Source: Membranipora membranacea (Eukaryota; Bryozoa; Gymnolaemata; Cheilostomatida; Membraniporidae). Taken from it: 64,000 bases of DNA. The DNA lies in contig OU612068.1 in assembly GCA_914767715.1 (NCBI GenBank), forward strand, positions 19,778,001 to 19,842,000, given 5' to 3'. Every line of letters begins with the position of its first letter. The stretch's first letter is position 1. A program made the position numbers and the translations under genes. Below are positions 48,137 through 64,000 of the stretch, one piece after another. Below the pieces are notes generated by a model that was not told where the DNA came from, ran no database searches, and worked only from the letters and a program-made list of their open reading frames with translations.

Positions 48137-48250
48137 CCTTATAAGGCGCTAATTTCCTTATACGGAAAAGCAAACAACTAGAGTGCATAAGAAGGATATC
48201 CCAGAAACTTTTACTAATGATTGAATCCATTCAAATTCCCTATAAATAAA
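48137..48250 (+). promoter_or_regulatory. Cofilin B1 promoter: CArG boxes and TATA box
   Basis: CCTTATAAGG at 48137-48146 is an exact CArG box. CCTTATACGG at 48156-48165 has one mismatch. The 19-base spacing equals that of A1. TATAAATAAA is at 48241-48250. Confidence 0.72.
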
Positions 48251-48407
48251 AGCGTTAAATTCTTAAGCCACACAGAGAACCAGTGCAGCACTAGGAGTAA
48301 GGAAGCATTCAGAAATATTTCGCACACACCAATATCAGTTGCAGCTATTATCAAGTCAACTATAAAGACGGAAACGAAAGACAACACTTCACCTTCACGC
48401 TATCAAC

Positions 48408-49809
48408 ATGGTTATGGTAGGTATTAATAGTATGACATTATAAGCATCAACTCAATGATAAAACTTTCACCTCTGGCTTTAAAAGCGTGAGGAGAGGTTG
48501 TCTTCGAAATTTTACTTTACTTAACAAAACGAAATTCGTTTGGTATGAATATAATGCTGATGTGTGTTTCACTCTAATCCAATGGGTCCCTAATAATAAC
48601 ATGGTTTGTTAAAAAGGGAGGGGAGAGAATCTTGATTTGAGCTACAGCTACAGTATATAGCCATACTAGTCCAATTGAAGGCAGTTTACTTTCGCAGTGT
48701 ATGTATCAATAGCAAGAAGTGATAACATTCTGAGTACATTCATCGTCAACAGTGAACCCCAGCATAAACCAGAATATTTGTTTCAGAATTTCTCACTCCA
48801 AGTTAGCAAGAACTGCACCGATGAGTTTGAGAAGATGAAAATGCAGAACGCTTACAGATATATTATCTTCAAACTCAGTGACGACATGAAAGAAATCCAA
48901 GTGGAAGAATGTGGTTCAAGAGGTATGTATTCCTGTAGAAAAGTAAATACAACCTTTTATTACTTGAAATTTTACATGTTCAAGTATCTTGTCTGCCAAA
49001 ACCAGTGTCATCTATTATTAACCTTTCAATTCCATATCCATATTTTAGATGCAACATATGAAGACATGAGGGCTAAACTTTTGGGAAAAGCGGAATGTCG
49101 TTATGCCGCCTGTGACTTGGAGTTTGATGACGCTAGCGGAAAACCGAAGTCGAAAATAGTCTTCATCCCCTGGTAAGTGCTTCGTGAATCATTAATCAAC
49201 AGAGGGGCGAGTTGAATTATGTTCTACCATGTGCGATAAGTGGAAATTATTTAGTTGTTTTTCTAGCGCTTGAGTCATCTGAGATAATGCTCAATTCTGG
49301 CAACAAATTTAGGGCACTACCAGTATTATAAAATTATTAGTGTGTTATAATCATGGACTTGTTGAATTCCTTCAAACAAAGCTCAATTCAGGATGATAGG
49401 AACATGTATATGCAAGTTCTTTTCTTGATTGTAGGTCTCCAGAGAGTGCACCACTGCGACCCAAGATGATCTACACGAGCACACGAACATCATTCAAAAG
49501 GGCTCTAAAGTTGAGTTTTGAGGTACCAGCGACTGATGCTGATGAACTGACCATTGAAAATGCGATAGAGAAGTGAGTCTTTGTTTTTTATCACACTCAT
49601 TCGGTATTGATGTTCCGACATGATAAAACATTGAAAAGATACCTTCTGTTTCAATCAAGATGGACAACAAAGTATTAACTGGTAACAGTGTTTTTACCTG
49701 CGCCATAGCTTGGTATTGCACCAACTGAATTTTGTATAAATAAATACCAAATGAATTGTTCACTCAGTTTTATTCTAATTGCAGAGCCAGGAGTATAATG
49801 AGAGCTTGA
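48408..49809 (+). CDS. CFL: ADF/cofilin B1 (type 1, lacks Ser3)
   Basis: Exons are 48408-48416, 48787-48922, 49049-49172, 49435-49572 and 49785-49809, giving 143 residues with the same lengths and phases as A1. The N-terminal exon reads MVM if GTAGGT is the donor; exon 2 begins NFSLQVS, so no Ser falls at position 3. The long actin-binding helix is RPKMIYTSTRTSFKRAL, identical to A1. Differences from A1 are few (for example DATYED for DSTYED, DLEFDD for DLQFDD, SIMRA for SILRA) and mostly conservative, which suggests both are functional and selected. Confidence 0.92.
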
Positions 49810-51880
49810 ACAAGATGACATAATAGTAATTCAGGATTTAGAAGTCTCACTCTACCACATCTGCTGTCCTAACTAACACATATGATCTCATTACCGTATC
49901 CAGAGAATTCCGATATTATGTCCATTACATCTATATAACACTTAAGTGTGGTTTTCTATCTCAAGGTAAACAGAACTATTTTATAATCATATTTTATGTA
50001 TTACAGTGCAAACCCTTTGTCTATTTTCCAGAGTCACGAACAAATTTATCATGAAACTCTATTTTACTCATTTATTGCATTTTTGAATTGAAGAATCGAA
50101 ACATAAAATAAAAACACACCCATAAATTGCCATGTGCTTGTTCAGAGTCAGATATATTCCCCTAATATCAGTGTGTACAAGTCTCTGGATGGTGTAGAGA
50201 TAATATTATGCCCATCGTGTGCCTTGACTAAGGCAAAAACATACCAACAAGGTATTACTGTATGTGTAAGGAGTTGTCTCAATAACATCAAAGTGTACAC
50301 AACTCTTATCTACATAACATGTACCACTCTTAGAACACGCAATGAACTCCCTCTTCATTGGAACACATATACTGATGACATAAATAGATAGAATGACAGA
50401 TAGCTAAGGCTACAATGCATCATTGATCATAAGACAGTCCTCTAGGTTTACTCCAGGAAAATCAGCTATTGCTTGACTAAAGAACTCTTGTGTAGGTTTT
50501 CCAGCTATGCATGCCATTTTGTCTGCAGAGCGCTCCAATGCAGCAACGAATGCACCTGAACCAACCATCAACTATATACAGGGATATTTTCCTTATTCTT
50601 TACTTTGTTAACTCAACAGCACAAACAAGCATATAATGTAGAGGCACATACATATTTAATATAGTGGCATAGCAATGCGCTTGTTGATAAGCAGTAAGAA
50701 ATATGACTTAAGTATTGTCTTCATTGTTGTAAACACAATTGGAATTTTATGTAAAAAAGTTTGAGAAATACCGGCAGTTCTTGGGGCTTATCGGTAATCA
50801 TATATGTATAGTGTTATTATAGTGGCAAGTTTCATAAATAACTGGGGGTTATATACACTCTAACACTACGAGACAGCCCCAAATAATAACAAAAACATCA
50901 TGTGTTTATTTATTTTGAGTGCTCTCCATGGGAATGGTGATGATCGGGGTGTGGTTGAGAATGAAATTACACTTCGAGAAACCCGGCCACAGTTTGAACA
51001 TTTCATCTAATGAGCGAATCACTAACTGACCATGGCACAACTTATAGATAACAGGTATTCTAAATTTTTACTTTGTTAGATACAATTTGTTAAAAAAAGT
51101 TTTCCGAAGGGGCAAGCTTCTAATTATCATCTAGACAGGGCAGGAGCTCATTTCAAGGCACAGATACAGCCCTGAATATAAGGGGCTTATAAGGTCCGAG
51201 AACATGTTTGAGTCATCAGAAATGTTCATGTAACTATCAAACGCATATCAATTCAAGAATTGTAAGAGGTAAGCAAAGCAATCGGAGAGATGAGAATCAA
51301 ATTCTCAAAAATCACGAACAATTCCTCTACAAAAATGAGGGGTTTGCCTCAAGGCTCTCAACCACTCAGATTTAACAGGATTTTCTCAGGCTTTCAGGTT
51401 CAACTCAGGGGATTTTTTTCTTGCGAGCTAAGAACTCAAATTTTGCCCCATATTAATATAGGATGGGTATTCCTCTCTAGCTGTATGGTTATAAAGAAAC
51501 ATTTTAACGTTGTATTATATGAAATACAATAACTAGGATGCAGTTTACAGTGATTCATTATTGATGATCTGTAACTCTGTATACTCTAAAAATAGAAAAA
51601 TTCACCAGCAGAGCCCTTCGGTGACCGGTCCCGTTGGGGAGGCTCACAGAACCCCCATACCCTCAGCTGTTTATGCACAAGGCGTTTTAAGCCTTTGAAG
51701 GAACCACTACGTGACACGTTGCAAAACTCAGGATTCCCAGGTTGAGAGCCCTGGTTTGATTTCAAGCTGATTGTTGATGACTATTATTTTTCACTTCACC
51801 AAATTGCTTCTCTGTTTACCAACTCACATCGACAACATTTCTAATGATGATGAAACACAGCTAAAAAATATTAAAGCTTT
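49810..51880. other. Spacer between cofilin B1 and B2
   Basis: No exons. It aligns to the block A spacer after the LINE and MITEs are removed, and contains the empty MITE site at 51704-51711. A possible polyadenylation signal for B1 (AAATAAAAACAC) is near 50106. Confidence 0.7.
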
Positions 51881-52105
51881 CTTTATAAGGTAAGCAATAA
51901 TCATTGGTATGCTCCAACATGCTAACCATGATCAAATCTTGGGAATCCCAAACATATAACTTACAATGGAAAACCCAATGGGAAACCCCATCTGAGCTCA
52001 CAAGCAGTTCCTAATATGGTATTGATTTCCTTATATGGAAAGAGAAACAACTTAAGCAACAACAGGGGATATACCATTGAGTAATTTCAGACTCTCACTA
52101 TAAAA
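51881..52105 (+). promoter_or_regulatory. Cofilin B2 promoter: CArG box and TATA box
   Basis: CCTTATATGG at 52029-52038 is an exact CArG box within a stretch shared with A2 (GATTTCCTTATATGGAAAGA). CTTTATAAGG at 51881-51890 is a one-mismatch site. TATAAAA lies at 52099-52105, 61 bases below the CArG box, as in A2. Confidence 0.75.
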
Positions 52106-52246
52106 CAGGAGACTGTAGTATTCTACAATCAGAACTTGACAGACGATCAACGCAGCACCAAACCAGCAATACACAGCAGTTAATCAACCCAACTATAAGC
52201 TATATCACCTCGTATTCACATATAGTTCTGCACTACCAATCCAAAG

Positions 52247-53536
52247 ATGGTATGTTAATCATAACAATAATTAGAATTTACCTTTTATTGGATACTAACT
52301 ATTAACTCTACTTAATTGAAGCACTGATCTTCAAACTTACAGTTGTTTAAAAAAATCAAACTTTATTGAAACTAATAGTAATAATTGGTAATTGATACAT
52401 GGGTAACTATTACTAAAGAGCTTATATTTATCAATGATTTGTTAAAAAATCAAATTTATCGAATTTTAGAATTCTGGAATAAAAGTAAACATCAACTGTG
52501 CGCAGGAATTTGAAAAGATGAAGATGCAGAAAGCCTACAGATATATAATCTTCAAGATACGTGATGACTTCAAGGAAATAGAAGTAGAGGAATGTGCACC
52601 TAGAGGTGGGTAGTTGAATTTTTACTGTTTTTTTTATGTTCAGAAACTTCATTTCAAACTGAAATTCATTTAGAATCATTCACAACTTCCTTTGCTTGAA
52701 GTATTATGCCATTTGCTCTGCCCTCCGAAGCCCTCCATAACTAAGCTTGGTAGATGTCTAACAGCGTTTTGCCTCACATGTTGTAGATGCAACATATGAT
52801 GATATGAGGTCTACGCTGGTTGAGCATGCAGAATGTAGATATGCAGCTTGTCAATTGAATTTTGAGACTGCTAGTGGACATCCCAGATCAAAACTAGTGT
52901 TCATATCATGGTGAGTAATAACATAAAATCCTTGTTTGGCAATCGAAATTACATGTAACTCCTGTATTGGGTACAACTTCTGCTTGCATAACTAGATGAA
53001 ACTCTTTTTTATAATCAATAAACAGCCATACTGTCATACTTTATAAGGTTTATTGGCGAAGCTACCATTCTGATCTTGTATTTTAATGTTCATAGGTTTG
53101 TGATACTTTTACATTTGATTGTTTTTCTGCAGGACACCAGGCAGTGCTAAAATGAAGCCTAAGATGATTTACACCTGTAGTCGAGCATCCCTAAAAAAAG
53201 CTCTTCAACTGGATATAGATTTGCCAGCAACGGATGCTGAAGGACTGGACATTGCAAACGCAATTGAAAGGTAGGTCCATCCATCATGTGCTCATACAGT
53301 TGAATACTAGCTTGCTGGAGTGATCTGCAGATTACATGTTTTTGTAACCAATCTCTCTTTTGTTTGATAACTGTTTAGCATAAAATTAGTTGAAAGGAAT
53401 GCAAATGATGTTTGAACAGAATTAAATTTGATATTGATTTCAATCATATTGAAGTGAAAAATCGATAGCGGAGCTTATAACACTGAATATTTATATATAT
53501 TATATTTGCAGGGCCAGAAAAGGAATGAGGGAGTAG
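52247..53536 (+). CDS. CFL: ADF/cofilin B2 (type 2, keeps Ser3)
   Basis: Exons are 52247-52249 (ATG only, donor GTATGT), 52470-52605, 52787-52910, 53133-53270 and 53512-53536, giving 141 residues. The N-terminus M-N-S-G-I-K-V keeps Ser3. Signatures are AYRYIIFKIRDDF, AECRYAACQLNFE, KLVFISW and KPKMIYTCSRASLKKAL. It is nearly identical to A2; differences are clustered in exon 3 (HAECRYAAC against QSECRYAAF). Confidence 0.94.
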
Positions 53537-55467
53537 TAGAAGAGACAAGACCTGACCAACAAATCAAACTCAAATCATCAAAAATCTCAGGAAGACCTAA
53601 TTTACGACACTAATACTAATCTCCGTTTCCTGACTCAACTTCCAACACAGAGAGAACTAACAGTTAGTACTGCCATAAGAAACTACTCAGTCTACGTCTC
53701 TCCATGCAGTTACCAATGCCTTGTGATGCAGCTTTATTGTCAACGATGATTTTTTTTAAAATCTTTTATTTCGTATATTGTGCTCTAATATTTTTTGAAC
53801 CAATTTCCTGCCTCAGTTTTTGAGTGTAAATAAAACAGGGTGATTTATCTTTTAGTTAATCAATGTATGGTTTGTGTTTGTATGGCAATGTTTATTATCT
53901 GATTTCTTTTAATGTGCCAAATTACATACTTGGACTCATATTCATTCATATATTAGGTATTGTCAATTAAAGTATCAGAGAAACAGCAGACTGTTCCTTC
54001 TCTAACCTGGTAACAGGGGTGAATTGTAACTTAATTTTGAAGTAGAAAATATATTACCGTAAGAGAACATGTAGTTCCCTACTAGGAAAAAAGTTACAAA
54101 TTTTTAAAAGATTTTTCTTTGAAAATTCTAATAGAGAGCATTCCCCTTATCCGCAGGTCTTCAGGACGCCTCTGCCTGGCTGGCTTTCTTTGCTTTTAGG
54201 CCTTCAAACCCATCCCAACTGTTGTTTGTATCTGACTGATAGCACAGAGGGGGACCACTCTACCCCCAAATCTCTGCAAATAACTGGCGAATCAGTGGAA
54301 TGTTTGCTATCTTTCCCTGATCTGGTTAATTGCATAATGCTATGTTTATGCAGAACTTGAAATGAATGTAATCCTTCCTTCTGTTGGGCACTCAAACATT
54401 TTTAGAAGGATTTTGTCAGGCCTGGATAATAGCAATGAAGTTAATTGACCGCTTTCTACTTTAAATTGTCCACACAGAGATTTATGAGTTATCTCCCTAC
54501 TACGGCCTATTTTGATTTATATATGATGGGGTTTGATTCCGGCTCATAGTGTGCAGATATAATGAAAAAAGGTGTACATATTTTTAAACAATTGACTATA
54601 TCCAACTGGTTAGTATCAGTGCATTATGAGCTTGAAGACCCTAGCCTTATCACGCGGCGACAACAAGGAGCCGCGTGACAAGGCTATGAAGACCCCATAA
54701 GTGCTGCTCAGGTTCCGGCTACCTAATACTGCACTGCAATAGGGTCGTTCAAACACACAATATTGGCATTCCTGAGCTGAACAGATCGAAATGCTTATGA
54801 GCATTGGTAACAAACTATATAGGCGTTCTTAACTGTTATTACTGGTGTCTCTATATTCTCAAAAAGCGTTGTAATGCAAAAATCAAATCTACGAAAGAAA
54901 ATGTACAGAAAAATTGAGTGAGTGTGTCTGTACAAGGATTGATCCAAATTCAGTAAGTGTTATATAAAAACGAAAAAAAAAGTGACATTTGATGAAATGT
55001 ACAGTGGCCCCTATCATAAGTCAGAACGAAAAAAGCTGCGCCGAGACCAAAATTTAAAAAGGACCAAACCTTTGGTTCATTCAGTTCTACATGCTTGTTG
55101 TAACCGCGATAGGTATATTTCATATCAAAGATCAACTAAAACTTAACGATACATTGCATGAATAACAATAATGAATAAAATGAGCAAAAATAGAGTGCAT
55201 TTTGCTAAGTGCAGCCATTTCCCTGTTCTATATATATACACAAATTCGAATAGTCCTAGGATTTCATCTAAATTACGAACAAATTTATGAAGACATATAA
55301 AAATGGCAGAATAAATAGTAGCGATTTCGATTGAGATGTTTTTTGATATGCATCGATGAGTGATTTCAGCTTGCTGAGGGTTGCAACCCCTTACAATAAT
55401 CTCAAAAAGAGTATATAAAAGCAGGAAATTTTACTGATAACAATGTTGATAAAATGAGTCGGAATTA
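53537..55467. other. Spacer between cofilin B2 and PAR-3
   Basis: It carries the B2 3' region with AATAAA at 53829-53834 and the hairpin at 54642-54686. No supported exons. The two genes are convergent here. Confidence 0.6.
54642..54686. repeat. Hairpin with 17-bp arms
   Basis: TAGCCTTATCACGCGGC and GCCGCGTGACAAGGCTA pair with one mismatch around an 11-base loop. The right arm recurs exactly at 37260-37276. Confidence 0.7.

Positions 55468-64000
<8,533 letters not shown>

Larger units (their letters stand above)
46620..54090. repeat. Tandem duplication block B (two cofilin genes)
   Basis: Counterpart of block A (33700-45165) with the same gene order and orientation but without the LINE and MITE insertions. 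Non-coding parts are clearly alignable but diverged; exons are closest. Confidence 0.85.

Noticed and set aside
33700-54090. Blocks A and B as two haplotypes misassembled in tandem
   Set aside because: Intergenic divergence is high, insertions differ, and an unrelated gene lies between; still, depth data would settle it.

Overview
The window is eukaryotic and animal. Coding exons are short, split by AT-rich introns with GT..AG borders, and interspersed with several transposon families. Two genes are recognised with confidence: four ADF/cofilin genes, and the C-terminal half of the polarity scaffold PAR-3 (FGPSLGLKK and [12 protein letters not shown] motifs). PAR-3 places the DNA in Metazoa. 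The mix of an uncharacterised protein family I recall from sponge, cnidarian and lancelet proteomes, multi-exon DDE transposase genes, tRNA-derived repeats and hAT-type MITEs suggests an early-branching invertebrate, perhaps a sponge. That species guess is inference only.

Layout. 1-1 kb: two tRNA-derived repeat heads. 1-8.7 kb (minus): an unrecognised gene of at least seven exons. I re-joined it by splice phase; its last four exons are all phase 0-0 and appear to carry divergent copies of one domain. 7.6-8.0 and 9.4-11.8 kb: two foldback elements, the larger with long arms packed with an AACGTCGCAA motif. 11.8-18 kb: non-coding, with degenerate repeats and two copies of a small hairpin MITE. 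18-28.6 kb (plus): a roughly 18-exon gene of an uncharacterised family. It has one-base frame breaks and a MITE in one exon, so it is a pseudogene or an indel-bearing assembly of a real gene. 29.9-32.0 kb (plus): a six-exon DDE transposase-type gene with its D, D and E residues but two in-frame stops. 32.9-33.6 kb: a LINE 3' end.

33.7-54.1 kb holds a large tandem duplication. Block A (33.7-45.2) and block B (46.6-54.1) each contain two cofilin genes in the order type 1, type 2. All four have the same five-exon structure, with the start codon isolated in a tiny first exon. Type 2 proteins keep Ser3, the inhibitory LIM-kinase site; type 1 proteins do not. Each promoter has at least one CC(A/T)6GG (CArG/SRF) box 60-80 bases upstream of a TATA-like element, which fits control by the SRF actin-cytoskeleton circuit. 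Block A later received a LINE and two hAT-type MITEs; for one MITE the intact empty site survives in block B. A two-exon gene for a small MGNENSR (predicted N-myristoylated) protein lies between the blocks on the minus strand.

55.5-64 kb (minus): eleven exons of PAR-3, partial at the window edge. Cofilin and PAR-3 both serve actin dynamics and cell polarity, but their neighbourhood may be chance.
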